From positions 293,443-357,442 of the forward strand of contig NZ_MPZV01000005.1 in the NCBI RefSeq assembly GCF_002020355.1: a stretch of 64,000 nucleotides of DNA, in the 5' to 3' direction. The stretch comes from Thioclava sediminum. Lineage in GTDB: Bacteria; Pseudomonadota; Alphaproteobacteria; Rhodobacterales; Rhodobacteraceae. Position numbers and translations under genes: made by a program. Positions 34,274 to 43,331 of the stretch are shown here, piece after piece (within the stretch, counting starts at the first letter, position 1; every line of letters starts with the position of its first letter). Below the pieces are notes generated by a model that saw nothing but the letters and a program-made list of their open reading frames with translations, was not told the origin of the DNA and ran no database searches.

Positions 34274-35080
34274 ATGAAACATCTTCTGATCTCTGCCCTG
34301 TCGGCGCTGGTGATCGGGGCAAGCGCCCTGGCCTCCCCGGCGATGGCGGCCGAAAGCGGCGAAAGCCATGTCGAGGATATCGACTTCTCCTTCGAGGGCC
34401 CCTTCGGGACCTTCGACCAACAGCAGCTGCGCCGCGGCTTCCAGGTCTACCGGGAGGTCTGCTCGGCCTGCCACGGCCTGCGCTATGTCGCCTTCCGCAC
34501 GCTCGCTGATCAGGGCGGCCCGATGATGGACCCGGCATGGGTCCGTGCCTATGCCGCCGAGTTCACCGTGATGGACAAGGAAACCGGCGAAGAACGCCCC
34601 GGCAAGGAGACTGACCACTTCCCGTTCATCTCCGGCATGGGCATGGGTCCGGATCTGTCGCTGATGGCGAAAGCGCGTGCGGGCTTCCACGGCCCCTACG
34701 GCCTCGGCATCAACCAGTTCTTCCGCGGCATCGGCGGCCCCGAGTATATCTACTCGGTCCTGACCGGCTACACCGGCGAAGAGAAGGAAGAAGCAGGCTC
34801 GTATTTCTACGGCAACCACACCTTCCCGGGTGGTTGGATCGCCATGCCTCCGCCGCTCTCGGAAGACCTCATCGAATATGAGGACGGCACGCCCGCCACC
34901 GTCGAACAGATGGCTCAGGACGTTGCTGCCTACCTGATGTGGACTGCCGAGCCGAAGCTGGAATCGCGCAAGCGCTGGGGCTTCGTCGCGGTACTGATGC
35001 TGGCGGTGCTGAGCACGCTGCTCTACCTGACCAACAAGAAGCTCTGGGCGCCCCATAAGGGCAAGAAGTTCGACCTGTAA
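34274..35080 (+). CDS. petC: Cytochrome c1 of the bc1 complex
   Basis: A 268-residue precursor with a signal peptide ([20 protein letters not shown]), heme motif CSACH in [19 protein letters not shown], a Met-ligand region and one C-terminal anchor helix ([20 protein letters not shown]). ATG 34274 resembles the known Rhodobacter start; an in-frame ATG at 34250 overlapping the petB stop would add eight polar residues. Followed by a strong terminator. Confidence 0.96.
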   Translation: MKHLLISALSALVIGASALASPAMAAESGESHVEDIDFSFEGPFGTFDQQQLRRGFQVYREVCSACHGLRYVAFRTLADQGGPMMDPAWVRAYAAEFTVMDKETGEERPGKETDHFPFISGMGMGPDLSLMAKARAGFHGPYGLGINQFFRGIGGPEYIYSVLTGYTGEEKEEAGSYFYGNHTFPGGWIAMPPPLSEDLIEYEDGTPATVEQMAQDVAAYLMWTAEPKLESRKRWGFVAVLMLAVLSTLLYLTNKKLWAPHKGKKFDL

Positions 35081-35107
35081 GCCCGGGCTCGACCTGCTAG
35101 ACTGATG

Positions 35108-35140
35108 AACGCCCCCTCGCCCGCGAGGGGGCGTTTTCCG
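35108..35140 (+). terminator. Rho-independent terminator of petABC
   Basis: A 12-bp stem (AACGCCCCCTCG at 35108-35119 with its complement at 35124-35135) and CCCG loop, ending in TTTTCC. Confidence 0.88.
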
Positions 35141-35157
35141 TTCTTTGGAGATGGCCG

Positions 35158-35505
35158 ATGTCCACCCGCCCCCCCGGCTTCGCGCCCCTGCCCGACCCGC
35201 CCTATTACGCGGTGATCTTCGCCTCTCTGCCCGGGGCGAGCGATGAGGGCTATGGCGCGATGGCCGAACAGATGGCCGCGCTCGCCGCAGAGCAGCCCGG
35301 CTATATCGGGATGGAAAGCGCACGCGACGCGACGGGCTTCGGCCTCACCGTCAGCTACTGGGCCGACGAGGCGGCGCTGATCGCGTGGAAGGCTGTGGCG
35401 AAGCACCAGCTCGCGCAGCAACTCGGCAAGGACCGCTGGTATCGCCACTACGCGCTACGCGTCGCCAAGGTCGAACGCCAGTATGACGGGCCCGAGGGGC
35501 GCTGA
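35158..35505 (+). CDS. Antibiotic biosynthesis monooxygenase (ABM) domain protein
   Basis: A 115-residue single-domain protein of the dimeric alpha/beta-barrel ABM fold (YYAVIFASLPGASDEGYGAM, QPGYIGMESARDATGFGLTV, SYWADEAALIAWK). Such proteins include heme-degrading and quinone monooxygenases, as well as many of unknown function. It begins just behind the pet terminator; the ATG has TTTGGAGATGG upstream. Substrate unknown. Confidence 0.85.
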   Translation: MSTRPPGFAPLPDPPYYAVIFASLPGASDEGYGAMAEQMAALAAEQPGYIGMESARDATGFGLTVSYWADEAALIAWKAVAKHQLAQQLGKDRWYRHYALRVAKVERQYDGPEGR

Positions 35506-35596
35506 AATTCTCCCTCTGCTGACGCGGCGCAAAGCGTCCGCGCTCTTGGATGTCGGGGGCAAGCGGGCTATCTGGGAAGGGACAAGAGGAGTAACA

Positions 35597-36382
35597 ATGC
35601 CCGACATTTCCGAGCTGCCCCATATCAGCCCCGCCTCCCGCGCCCCGCGCCTGTGCGTGCTGATCGACGCCGATAACGTCCCCGCCGGATATGCCGAAGC
35701 GATCTTCGAAGAGATCGCCTCGCTGGGCGAAGCCTCGGTGCGCCGCATCTACGGCGACTGGTCGGCGCAGCGCCTCGCGGGCTGGGCCAAGCGCGTGGCC
35801 GAACTGGGCCTCGTCGCGGATCAGCAATTCGCCAATACGAAGGGCAAGAACGCCTCCGATATCGGCCTCGTCATCGCGGCGATGGATTTCCTGCATTCGG
35901 ATCTGTTCGACGGCTTCGTGCTGGTCTCCTCGGACAGCGACTTCACCCGCCTCGCCGCCCGCATCCGCGAGCAGGGGCTGGACGTCTATGGCATCGGCGA
36001 ACAGAAGACGCCCGAGGCCTTCCGCAAGGCCTGCAAACGCTTCATCTATGTCGAGAACCTCGGCAATGGCGACAGCACCACCGACACCACCGCCAAGCCG
36101 ACTTCGGACAAGACCAGCAGCACCAGCGCCCCGAAATCTTCGGGCGGCAAGCAGGAGCCCAAAGCCGCGATCCCGATCATCGTCAACGCGATGAAAGCGA
36201 TCGGTCTCGAAGAGGAATGGTATTCGCTGGGCCAACTCGGCCAGTTCATCACGCAGGCCAACCCGGATTTCGACACCCGCACCTATGGCAGCGCGAAGCT
36301 GTCGGACCTGCTGATCAAGACGGGCCGCTTCCAGTTGCAGCGCGGTGAAGGCAATCAGTGGATGGTGCGCGATCTGGCCTGA
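35597..36382 (+). CDS. NYN-domain ribonuclease-like protein with C-terminal LOTUS/OST-HTH domain
   Basis: A 261-residue protein. Residues about 15-150 form a PIN-like NYN (LabA) domain with conserved acidic residues in LCVLIDADNVPAGYAEAI, KNASDIGLVIAAMDFLH and LVSSDSDFTRLAARI. A Ser/Thr/Lys-rich linker (about 158-185) leads to a C-terminal LOTUS/OST-HTH-type winged helix (YSLGQLGQFITQANPDFDTR, then YGSAKLSDLLIKTGRF). Predicted RNA-processing or decay factor; the domain pair is shared with eukaryotic RNA regulators. ATG 35597 has AGAGGAG. Confidence 0.87.
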   Translation: MPDISELPHISPASRAPRLCVLIDADNVPAGYAEAIFEEIASLGEASVRRIYGDWSAQRLAGWAKRVAELGLVADQQFANTKGKNASDIGLVIAAMDFLHSDLFDGFVLVSSDSDFTRLAARIREQGLDVYGIGEQKTPEAFRKACKRFIYVENLGNGDSTTDTTAKPTSDKTSSTSAPKSSGGKQEPKAAIPIIVNAMKAIGLEEEWYSLGQLGQFITQANPDFDTRTYGSAKLSDLLIKTGRFQLQRGEGNQWMVRDLA

Positions 36383-37003
36383 TCAGGCCTTCGCCCCGTA
36401 GCGCGCAAGGAACATCGCGACCGCACCCCGGATCACGCGCTCTTTCTGCTCGCCGGAGAAGCTGTCGCAAATCCCGAACAGAAGCTTCGGGTGCAGCTCC
36501 GACTTGCACAGCTCGATGAAGAGGTAGGCGGCAAGGTCGATATCGTCGATCACCAGCTCGCCCCGATCGGCAGCGCAGCGCAGATAGTCCATCAGCAGTT
36601 CATGCACCAGTTCCGGCCCCGCCGCGTAGAAGGCGCGGCCCAGTTCGGGAAACCGCTCGGATTCGGCGACGCAGAGCCGGTAGAGCCCCTGATTCAGCTT
36701 GCAACTCATCGAGTCGACAATCTGCGCGGCGGCGAGCGACAGAACCACCTCGGGGGCCGCGCCGAAATCGATCGTGGCAACGGCGCTGTCGGTCTGCTCT
36801 TTCAGTTGCGAGCGCACGACCTCGACGAACATCAGCCGCTTGTCGGGGAAATAGCTGTAAAGCGTGGCTTTCGAGACGCCCGCTTCCTTGGCGATGTCAT
36901 CGACCGAGGCCCCGTCGAACCCATCGCGCAGAAAGATCGTCCGCGCCCCTTCGAGCACCTGATCGAACTTGCGCCCGCGATTGATCTGATCTGCCTGTGA
37001 CAT
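36383..37003 (-). CDS. TetR-family transcriptional regulator
   Basis: A 206-residue protein with a typical TetR HTH at the N-terminus (VLEGARTIFLRDGFDGASVD, DIAKEAGVSKATLYSYFPDK) and a helical effector domain. The stop abuts the convergent NYN gene stop with no gap. No neighbouring transporter or enzyme indicates the target. Confidence 0.9.
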   Translation of the reverse strand: MSQADQINRGRKFDQVLEGARTIFLRDGFDGASVDDIAKEAGVSKATLYSYFPDKRLMFVEVVRSQLKEQTDSAVATIDFGAAPEVVLSLAAAQIVDSMSCKLNQGLYRLCVAESERFPELGRAFYAAGPELVHELLMDYLRCAADRGELVIDDIDLAAYLFIELCKSELHPKLLFGICDSFSGEQKERVIRGAVAMFLARYGAKA

Positions 37004-37128
37004 CTGCCCTCCGGTCCCGGGAAACGCCCCCGGGGCTCGCAGAATAAACCGGGCGGTTCACATCCCGCAAGGTCGCACACGTGACGTCATGGCGCTCTGC
37101 ACCGGCGATCCGGCAGACTGCAGCCTAT

Positions 37129-37231
37129 CTTCGGCTTGGTCAAAATATCCCGGGGGGCTCCGAAGGAGCGGGGGCAGAGCCCCCTCTTCCACCGCAAATG
37201 TCGCCCTCCGGCGACGGGGGCAGCGCCCCCT
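37129..37231 (+). repeat. Dispersed intergenic repeat, copy 5, with duplicated hairpin module
   Basis: TCTTCGGCTTGGTCAAAATA begins a full-length core followed by CCCGGGGGGC, a short inverted arm and GGGGGCAGAGCCCCC. A second hairpin GGGGGCAGCGCCCCC follows at 37216-37230, right before the aroC stop codon. It lies between the TetR gene start and the aroC end, so it may also terminate aroC. Confidence 0.7.
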
Positions 37232-38331
37232 CAGCCGATCGTCCCGCGCACACCGCCAGTCTGCGCCCGGTCCATCAGGAACTGATCGAGGATCACACAG
37301 GCCATCATTGCCTCGGCCACCGGCACCGCGCGGATGCCGACGCAAGGATCGTGGCGGCCCTTGGTGATCACCTCCACCTCTTCCCCCGCGACATTGACCG
37401 AGCGGCGCGGCGTCAGGATCGACGAGGTCGGCTTCACCGCAAAGCGCACCGTGATCGGCTGACCGGTGGTGATCCCGCCGAGGATACCGCCTGCGTGGTT
37501 CGACAGATATTCGACGCCGTCGGGGCCCATCACCATCTCGTCGGCATTGTCGACGCCGGTCAGGGCTGCCGAGGCCATGCCCTCGCCGATCTCGACGCCT
37601 TTCACAGCGTTGATCGACATCATCGCGGCAGCCAGCTCGGTATCCATCTTGGCGTAGATCGGCGCGCCCAGACCTGCCGGGCAGCCCTCGGCCACCACCT
37701 CGATCGCGGCTCCGACCGAGTTCTGACCCTTGCGGATCGCGGCGAGGTAATCGGCCCATTCATCCGCAGCCTCGGCATCGGGCAGGAAGAACGGGTTCTG
37801 CAGGATCGCGTCCCGGTCGAACTTCGCGCGGTCCAGATGTTTCGCGCCCATCTGCACCATGTAGCCATAGATCTGCAGATCGGGGATCAACTGGCGCAGC
37901 GCCGCCTGCGCGACGCCCCCGGCGGCCACACGCGCCGCCGTCTCGCGCGCGCTGGAGCGCCCGCCGCCGCGATAGTCGCGGACACCGTATTTCTGGTGAT
38001 AGGTGATATCGGCATGACCGGGACGGAACTGCCGCGCGATCTCGCCGTAATCCTTCGAGCGCTGATCGGTATTCTCGATCATCAGCTGAATCGTCGTGCC
38101 GGTCGTGCGGCCCTCGAACACACCCGACAGGATGCGCACCGCGTCGGGCTCCTTGCGCTGGGTCGTCTCCTTCGACTGGCCCGGACGGCGCCGGTCGAGG
38201 AATTGCTGGATGAAAGCCTCGTCGATCTCGATGCCGGGCGGGCAGCCATCCACCGTCGCGCCAAGCGCAGGCCCGTGGCTTTCGCCCCAGGTGGTGACGC
38301 GGAACTGATGACCGAAAGTGTTGAACGACAT
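37231..38331 (-). CDS. aroC: Chorismate synthase
   Basis: Last enzyme of the shikimate pathway, converting EPSP to chorismate with reduced FMN. The 366-residue protein has all three family signatures: [19 protein letters not shown] near the N-terminus, [20 protein letters not shown] in the middle, and [16 protein letters not shown] near the C-terminus. Single gene. Confidence 0.97.
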   Translation of the reverse strand: MSFNTFGHQFRVTTWGESHGPALGATVDGCPPGIEIDEAFIQQFLDRRRPGQSKETTQRKEPDAVRILSGVFEGRTTGTTIQLMIENTDQRSKDYGEIARQFRPGHADITYHQKYGVRDYRGGGRSSARETAARVAAGGVAQAALRQLIPDLQIYGYMVQMGAKHLDRAKFDRDAILQNPFFLPDAEAADEWADYLAAIRKGQNSVGAAIEVVAEGCPAGLGAPIYAKMDTELAAAMMSINAVKGVEIGEGMASAALTGVDNADEMVMGPDGVEYLSNHAGGILGGITTGQPITVRFAVKPTSSILTPRRSVNVAGEEVEVITKGRHDPCVGIRAVPVAEAMMACVILDQFLMDRAQTGGVRGTIG

Positions 38332-38441
38332 GGGACACGCGCCTCGCAGGTTTCCTTCGACGCTGGCTTAGCAAGTCAGGGGCTGCGAGGCAACGCGCAT
38401 GGCGTTGGGCGCGGCACTCTCCGTCACTGCACGTGGCGCGC

Positions 38442-38789
38442 TCACTCCACCGCGCGGATCAGCTTGCGCTCCAAGACGCGCAGCACTTGGCGCAGATCGT
38501 GGCCACGCCGAAGCACCTGCCCTTGCTGCCCGATCACCGCATATTGCCCCTGTTTCGAACGCAGCGCGGGCCGTTTCTCGATCCGGTAGATCGGCACTTC
38601 GGCGGCGCGGCGAAAGATCGAGAAGACCGCGACATCGCGCAGGAAACTCATCCCGTAATCGCGCCACTCCCCGGCCGCGACCGCGCGCCCGTAAAGCGAC
38701 AGGATCACGCCAAGCTCGGAGCGATCGAAAGCGATCTGCTCCGGCACGCCGGAAGGGTTCGGATGGGGGGAAGGCGTTTGAACCGTCAT
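38442..38789 (-). CDS. DUF2794 domain protein
   Basis: A 115-residue conserved alphaproteobacterial protein. The core is FDRSELGVILSLYGRAVAAG, EWRDYGMSFLRDVAVFSIFR and VPIYRIEKRPALRSKQGQYA. No signal peptide or catalytic motif is visible. Function unknown; monocistronic. Confidence 0.85.
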   Translation of the reverse strand: MTVQTPSPHPNPSGVPEQIAFDRSELGVILSLYGRAVAAGEWRDYGMSFLRDVAVFSIFRRAAEVPIYRIEKRPALRSKQGQYAVIGQQGQVLRRGHDLRQVLRVLERKLIRAVE

Positions 38790-38943
38790 TTACAAAGGGT
38801 ACATCGCGCGTGGCGCAAATCAAGCCCACCCGCGCTAAGGTTGCATGCGCCTTTGCCGCGCCGGAATAAGACCGCGAAAATGCCTGATTTCCTGCGCCTT
38901 CCTGCCGGGTTTCCAAGCCACCTTCAATTCAGCGGAAAACGCT

Positions 38944-39000
38944 AAAAGCCCGACGGTGCGGTAAACAGCCCCCACCCAGTTCGTATCGTCGGGCGCTTTT
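38944..39000 (-). other. Long hairpin, possible small-RNA or terminator element
   Basis: AAAAGCCCGACG at 38944-38955 pairs with the complementary CGTCGGGCGCTTTT at 38987-39000 with a 2-nt bulge and a 31-nt interior. On the minus strand the left arm ends CGTCGGGCTTTT, as a terminator would. It sits in the 286-nt gap before DUF2794. Confidence 0.35.
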
Positions 39001-39011
39001 CCCTCCTGCAG

Positions 39012-39046
39012 AAAAGCCCCGTGTCCTGGTCAGACACGGGGCTTTT
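39012..39046. terminator. Strong bidirectional terminator hairpin
   Basis: AAAAGCCCCGTGTC (39012-39025) pairs perfectly with GACACGGGGCTTTT (39033-39046) around a 7-nt loop. With A and T tracts on both sides it can act in either direction; it lies 30 nt past the stop of the I78 lipoprotein gene on minus. Confidence 0.8.
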
Positions 39047-39075
39047 CCTTTTCCCGATCCGCAGCACTCTCTGCC

Positions 39076-39378
39076 CTAGTAGCAGCGCACCGCCGCGATC
39101 GTGCCGCTCTCGTCGATCTCGAAATTCACCCGATCCGGGGCGTAATCCATCGTCACCGCATCGCCCGGATGAATGATCCGATGGGGCCGCGCGAGGGTAA
39201 GCCCCGCCAGCACCGCTTCAGGCCGCCCTTCCAGCGCCGCGAGCCCCGGCGGCGGACAGGTGACGGCCGCGGGCGGACCCGACCGCGGCGGCATGCGGTA
39301 CGGCTGGCAGGCCGCGAGCCCGAAGGCTGCGACCCCAAGCGTGACGATCAGACCGATCCGCGCCCTGCCCCGTTCCAT
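39076..39378 (-). CDS. I78-family peptidase-inhibitor-like lipoprotein (second of a pair)
   Basis: A 100-residue protein with a lipoprotein signal ending FGLAAC (lipidated Cys near 22). The C-terminal part resembles the I78 inhibitor fold (PHRIIHPGDAVTMDYAPDRV, then NFEIDESGTIAAVRCY), a potato-inhibitor-like wedge. Starts 5 nt after the upstream related gene, so the two form an operon. A role in restraining periplasmic proteases is inferred from the family. Confidence 0.75.
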   Translation of the reverse strand: MERGRARIGLIVTLGVAAFGLAACQPYRMPPRSGPPAAVTCPPPGLAALEGRPEAVLAGLTLARPHRIIHPGDAVTMDYAPDRVNFEIDESGTIAAVRCY

Positions 39379-39383
39379 CAGGC

Positions 39384-39752
39384 TCACCCGCAATCGATGT
39401 TGTAGACGTTCCCGCGCGAGTCGAGCCGGAACACGACGCGCTGCGGGTTGTAGACCTGATCCTCGACGCCGCGCCATTCCACGATGCGATAGGGTTTGGT
39501 GATCCCCAGCGTCTGGATCTGCGCCGCCGGTTGACCCAGGACCGAGGTGTAGTTCACCGCGCCGCAAGTGTCGGGCTCGCGCTCCTGCAGGCCGCCTTTG
39601 GTGAGGGTGACAGGCGGGGTGACATAGGGCGCGGGCGCTTCGGCCTGAGGCGCGGGAGCGGCGCCATCCGTGGGGGTCTCGCTCATCGGACCCGCGGGAT
39701 CGCAGGCCGCAAGCGCCAGCATCGAACCCATGACGAAAAATCGTTTCAACAT
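39384..39752 (-). CDS. I78-family peptidase-inhibitor-like lipoprotein (first of a pair)
   Basis: A 122-residue protein with signal MLKRFFVMGSMLALAAC (lipobox Cys at 17), a Pro/Ala-rich linker, and an I78 domain (DTCGAVNYTSVLGQPAAQIQ, then TKPYRIVEWRGVEDQVYNPQ and the final NVYNIDCG). The family blocks subtilisin/trypsin-type proteases. ATG 39752 has GAAGGG upstream. Tandem with a related lipoprotein gene and divergent from the formaldehyde dehydrogenase gene. Confidence 0.82.
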   Translation of the reverse strand: MLKRFFVMGSMLALAACDPAGPMSETPTDGAAPAPQAEAPAPYVTPPVTLTKGGLQEREPDTCGAVNYTSVLGQPAAQIQTLGITKPYRIVEWRGVEDQVYNPQRVVFRLDSRGNVYNIDCG

Positions 39753-39825
39753 GTCGCACCCTTCATTGCATTGGCCGCGCCGATAACGCAGGCTATTGCG
39801 GAATTTATACAAGGAGTATGCGCCC

Positions 39826-40956
39826 ATGAGAACCCGTGCCGCAGTCGCGCTCGAGGCGGGAAAACCGCTCGAAATCATGGAAGTGGAGCTGGAAGGCCCG
39901 AAAGCGGGCGAAGTGCTCGTCGAGATCAAGGCCACCGGCATCTGTCACACCGACGAATTCACCCGCTCGGGCGCTGACCCCGAGGGCATCTTCCCGACCA
40001 TCCTCGGCCATGAGGGTGCGGGCGTCGTGCTCGAGGTTGGCGAAGGCGTCACCACGCTGAAGCCGGGCGATCACGTGATCCCGCTCTACACGCCGGAATG
40101 CCGCGAATGCCCGTCCTGCCTCTCGGGCAAGACGAACCTCTGCACCGCGATCCGCAACACCCAAGGTCAGGGCCTGATGCCCGACGGGACCACGCGCTTC
40201 AAAATGCTCGATGGCACGCCGATCTATCACTACATGGGCTGCTCGACCTTCGCGAACCACACGGTGATGCCCGAGATCGCGCTCGCCAAGGTCCGCGACG
40301 ACGCGCCGTTCGAGAAGATCTGCTATATCGGCTGCGGCGTCACCACCGGCATCGGCGCGGTGATCAACACCGCAGGCGTCGAGATCGGCTCGACCGCGGC
40401 GGTCTTCGGCCTCGGCGGCATCGGTCTGAACGTGATTCAGGGCCTGCGCATGGCGGGTGCCGACATGATCATCGGCGTGGACCTGAATGACGGCAAAGAG
40501 GAAATGGCCCGCAAATTCGGCATGACCCATTTCGTGAACCCCTCGAAATCGGACGTCCCGGTGGTGCAGCAGATCGTCAACCTGACCAAGACCGAGCGCG
40601 ACCAGATCGGCGGCGTGGACTATTCCTTCGATGCCACGGGCAACGTGCAGGTGATGCGCGACGCGCTGGAATGCTCGCATCGCGGCTGGGGCGTGTCGGT
40701 CATCATCGGCGTCGCACCCGCGGGGGCCGAGATCGGCACCCGCCCGTTCCAGCTCGTCACGGGCCGGACGTGGAAAGGCACCGCATTCGGCGGCGCCAAG
40801 GGTCGGACCGATGTGCCGAAATTCGTCGAGTGGTACATGAACGACAAGATCGAGATCGACTCGATGATCACCCACACGATGCCGCTCGAAGACATCAATA
40901 AAGCCTTCGACCTGATGCATGCGGGCGAGTCGATCCGCTCGGTCGTGATCTACTAA
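39826..40956 (+). CDS. frmA: S-(hydroxymethyl)glutathione dehydrogenase (class III alcohol dehydrogenase)
   Basis: NAD-dependent zinc enzyme that oxidises S-hydroxymethylglutathione in formaldehyde detoxification and may also reduce S-nitrosoglutathione. The 376-residue protein has the catalytic zinc ligands in GICHTDEF and LGHEGAGVV, structural-zinc cysteines in [16 protein letters not shown], and the nucleotide motif [13 protein letters not shown]. Start 39826 follows AAGGAG. In Paracoccus the homologue is called flhA/adhI. No esterase gene is adjacent; a repeat pair follows. Confidence 0.96.
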   Translation: MRTRAAVALEAGKPLEIMEVELEGPKAGEVLVEIKATGICHTDEFTRSGADPEGIFPTILGHEGAGVVLEVGEGVTTLKPGDHVIPLYTPECRECPSCLSGKTNLCTAIRNTQGQGLMPDGTTRFKMLDGTPIYHYMGCSTFANHTVMPEIALAKVRDDAPFEKICYIGCGVTTGIGAVINTAGVEIGSTAAVFGLGGIGLNVIQGLRMAGADMIIGVDLNDGKEEMARKFGMTHFVNPSKSDVPVVQQIVNLTKTERDQIGGVDYSFDATGNVQVMRDALECSHRGWGVSVIIGVAPAGAEIGTRPFQLVTGRTWKGTAFGGAKGRTDVPKFVEWYMNDKIEIDSMITHTMPLEDINKAFDLMHAGESIRSVVIY

Positions 40957-40964
40957 GCCCAAGG

Positions 40965-41013
40965 CCGGGGGCGCTGCCCCCGGACCCCCGGGATATTTGG
41001 ACCAAGGCGAAGA
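40965..41013 (-). repeat. Dispersed intergenic repeat, copy 6 (inverse orientation)
   Basis: CCGGGGGCGCTGCCCCCGG hairpin followed by ACCCCCGGGATATTTGGACC and AAGGCGAAG. It faces copy 7 across an 18-nt centre, forming an extended inverted repeat between the convergent frmA and thiQ genes. Confidence 0.75.
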
Positions 41014-41031
41014 CAAAGGAGTGATCTCCCC

Positions 41032-41092
41032 TTCGCTCTTGGTCAAATATCCCCGGGTGAATTCGCGCCAGCGAAGAGGGGCAGCGCCCCTA
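41032..41092 (+). repeat. Dispersed intergenic repeat, copy 7 (forward orientation)
   Basis: TTCGCTCTTGGTCAAATATC, then CCCGGG, a variable arm and the GGGGCAGCGCCCC hairpin, which touches the thiQ stop codon. With copy 6 it forms a long cruciform or bidirectional terminator-like structure. Confidence 0.75.
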
Positions 41093-41785
41093 ACTCCCCA
41101 GATAATCCCGCAGCGCAGGCGGCGGATCGTCGAGAAGCGGTCCGGTCTCTTGCGGCGCATGGGCGTGGCCCTCGGCCACCAGAACCGTCTGCGGGCAAAG
41201 CGCGCGCGCATCCTCGGGATCGTGGCTGACCATCAGCACCGTCGTGCCCTGTTCGCGGGCGATCTCGGCCACCAGCGCCAGCATCTCGGATTTCAGCGCG
41301 GGCCCCAGCGCCGCGAAGGGCTCGTCGAGCAGCAGGATCGGCCGGCCACGGAGCAGCGTCCGCGCGAGCCCCGCACGGCTTTGCTGCCCGCCAGACAGCG
41401 CGCCGGGTTTGCGTTTCTCCATACCCTCAAGGCCAACACGCGCCAGCGCGGTCTCGATCCGGGCGCGGTCGGTTGCGTCGATCTTGCCCTTCGGGTTCAG
41501 GCCGAGCGCGAGATTGGTCTCGAGCCGGAGATGCGGGAAAAGGTTCTGATCCTGAAACAGGATCGAGAGCGGGCGCTCCCCCGGTGGCGCCGCGGTGATG
41601 TCCTCGCCCTGCCAGAGGATGCGGCCACTTGCGGGCGGCAAGAACCCGGCGATGGCCGAAAGCAGTGTCGATTTCCCCGCGCCGGACGGGCCGATCAGCG
41701 CGACGCGCGCGCCGGTCTGGATCGTGAGGTCGGCATCGAGGCGGAAATCGCCCTGTGTGAGGGTCAGTCTATCGAGGGTCAGCAT
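41090..41785 (-). CDS. thiQ: Thiamine ABC transporter ATP-binding protein
   Basis: A 231-residue ABC ATPase. Walker A GPSGAGKSTLLSAIAG near 33-48, Q-loop in FQDQNLFPHL, signature LSGGQQSRAGLARTL, Walker B ILLLDEPFAALGP and H-loop MVSHDPEDA. Powers uptake by ThiBP. Overlaps thiP by 17 nt. The last gene behind the TPP riboswitch. Confidence 0.95.
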   Translation of the reverse strand: MLTLDRLTLTQGDFRLDADLTIQTGARVALIGPSGAGKSTLLSAIAGFLPPASGRILWQGEDITAAPPGERPLSILFQDQNLFPHLRLETNLALGLNPKGKIDATDRARIETALARVGLEGMEKRKPGALSGGQQSRAGLARTLLRGRPILLLDEPFAALGPALKSEMLALVAEIAREQGTTVLMVSHDPEDARALCPQTVLVAEGHAHAPQETGPLLDDPPPALRDYLGS

Positions 41786-43331
41786 AATGCCCCGCGCGGT
41801 CGAGCGCCCAGAAAAGCGCGAAGGTGAGGATCAGGAGCAGGCTCGCAGCGCCCGCCGCCTGATCCATGCGATAAGAGCCCATGAGCTGGAAAAGCGCCAG
41901 CGGCAGGGTGCGAGTCTGTCCGTCCGAGAACAGCGTGATGACGCCCAGATCGCCCATCGAGAAGGCCGCGGCCAGCCCCGCCGAAAAGCCCAGTGGCCGG
42001 GCAAGGCGCGGAACCGTCAGCAGGCGCAGCCGGGCAAAGCCGCGCAGCCCGAGCGAGGCGGCGAGCCGGTCGTAATCGGCCTGCAGCGTCCGGATTTCGG
42101 GCATCAGGATGCGGGTCGCAAAAGGCACCGACAGCGCGGCATTGGTCAGCAGCACCATCGGCAGAGCGAGGTCCGTGGGGTTCACGAAAGGCCGCGCGAT
42201 CAGGAAAGCGCCGGTCCCCATCACGAGGCTCGACGCGGTCATCGGCAGCATCGCCGCGATCTCCGCCCAGCGTTGCCGCGTGGCGGCCAGCGCAAGCGGC
42301 AGGGCGATGGCAAGAGTGATCATCGTCGAGGCCAACGCGATCACCAGCGAGGTCAGCGTGGCGGGCCAGATCATCTCGGGCAGATCGGCCAGCGCAGGCA
42401 GCCCACGGGCGAAGACCGCCCCGATGGGGAGCAGCAGGAAGACGGCCGCCAGAAGGATCGCGAGCGTATCGAAGGCCACGCGATCCGCCCCGCCGGACAA
42501 CTGCGGGATCGGCGTAGCGCGGCGGTCATGCCCCGCACCGAAACTCGACGGCAGAGTGGCGCGCGCCGCGACCAGCAGGGCTGCGACCGAGATCGCGACC
42601 TGCACCAGCGCAAGGCTCGCCGCGCGACCCATGTCGAAATCGAAGCGGAAGGCCTGATAGATCGCCAGCTCCACCGTAGTCGCGCGCGGCCCGCCCCCTA
42701 AGGTCAGAGCGACCGCAAAGGAGGTCAGGCAGACGAGGAAGATCGCGAGAAACGCACCGGGCAGGACACTACGCAGCATCGGGCGTTCGAGGTGGCGGGT
42801 GACCTCGGCCGGGCCGAAGCCGAGGGTGGCCGCAAGGCGGAACCGCTCGGCCGGGATCGCCTCCCAACCGTGCAGGATCATCCGCGTGGCCAGCGGCAGG
42901 TTGAAGAAGACATGGGCGATGATGACGCCCTGCGCGCCATAGATCGAGATCGGATCGATGCCGAAGGGCGCGAGGGCCGCATTGACCAGCCCGCGCCGCC
43001 CGAACACCGCGATCAGCCCGAAGACGGCGACGATCACCGGCAGGATGAACGGCGCCCCGAGGAGCGAGATCAGCAGCCCCCGCCCCGCAAAGCGACGGCG
43101 ATGTAGCGCCCGCGCGACCGGGATCGCCAGCACGCAGGAGATCAGCGCCGAGGCCGCCGCCTGCCAGAGCGTGAAGCGGATCGCGGCGAGGTCGGTCTCG
43201 CGCAGCCCCGTCAGCCCGCCCGCGCGGAGCGTCACCGCCGCCAACGTGCCAAGGACGAGCGCGGCCAAAGCCGCACCCGCCAGCATCGCCCAGAGGGGTG
43301 CGCGTCTTATTTGGAGAAGGCGCGTTGCCAT
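41769..43331 (-). CDS. thiP: Thiamine ABC transporter permease
   Basis: A 520-residue fused permease with two copies of the binding-protein-dependent transport domain and about twelve membrane spans, as expected for ThiP. EAA-like loops are visible in each half (GWEAIPAERFRLAATLGFGP and DYDRLAASLGLRGFARLRLL). Overlaps thiB by 25 nt and thiQ by 17 nt. Confidence 0.94.
   Translation of the reverse strand: MATRLLQIRRAPLWAMLAGAALAALVLGTLAAVTLRAGGLTGLRETDLAAIRFTLWQAAASALISCVLAIPVARALHRRRFAGRGLLISLLGAPFILPVIVAVFGLIAVFGRRGLVNAALAPFGIDPISIYGAQGVIIAHVFFNLPLATRMILHGWEAIPAERFRLAATLGFGPAEVTRHLERPMLRSVLPGAFLAIFLVCLTSFAVALTLGGGPRATTVELAIYQAFRFDFDMGRAASLALVQVAISVAALLVAARATLPSSFGAGHDRRATPIPQLSGGADRVAFDTLAILLAAVFLLLPIGAVFARGLPALADLPEMIWPATLTSLVIALASTMITLAIALPLALAATRQRWAEIAAMLPMTASSLVMGTGAFLIARPFVNPTDLALPMVLLTNAALSVPFATRILMPEIRTLQADYDRLAASLGLRGFARLRLLTVPRLARPLGFSAGLAAAFSMGDLGVITLFSDGQTRTLPLALFQLMGSYRMDQAAGAASLLLILTFALFWALDRAGHYADPR

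Noticed and set aside
32214..34538. 774-codon minus-strand frame opposite petA and petB
   Set aside because: Shadow of the bc1 genes: low-complexity Arg/Gly/His composition, no start signal and no family resemblance.
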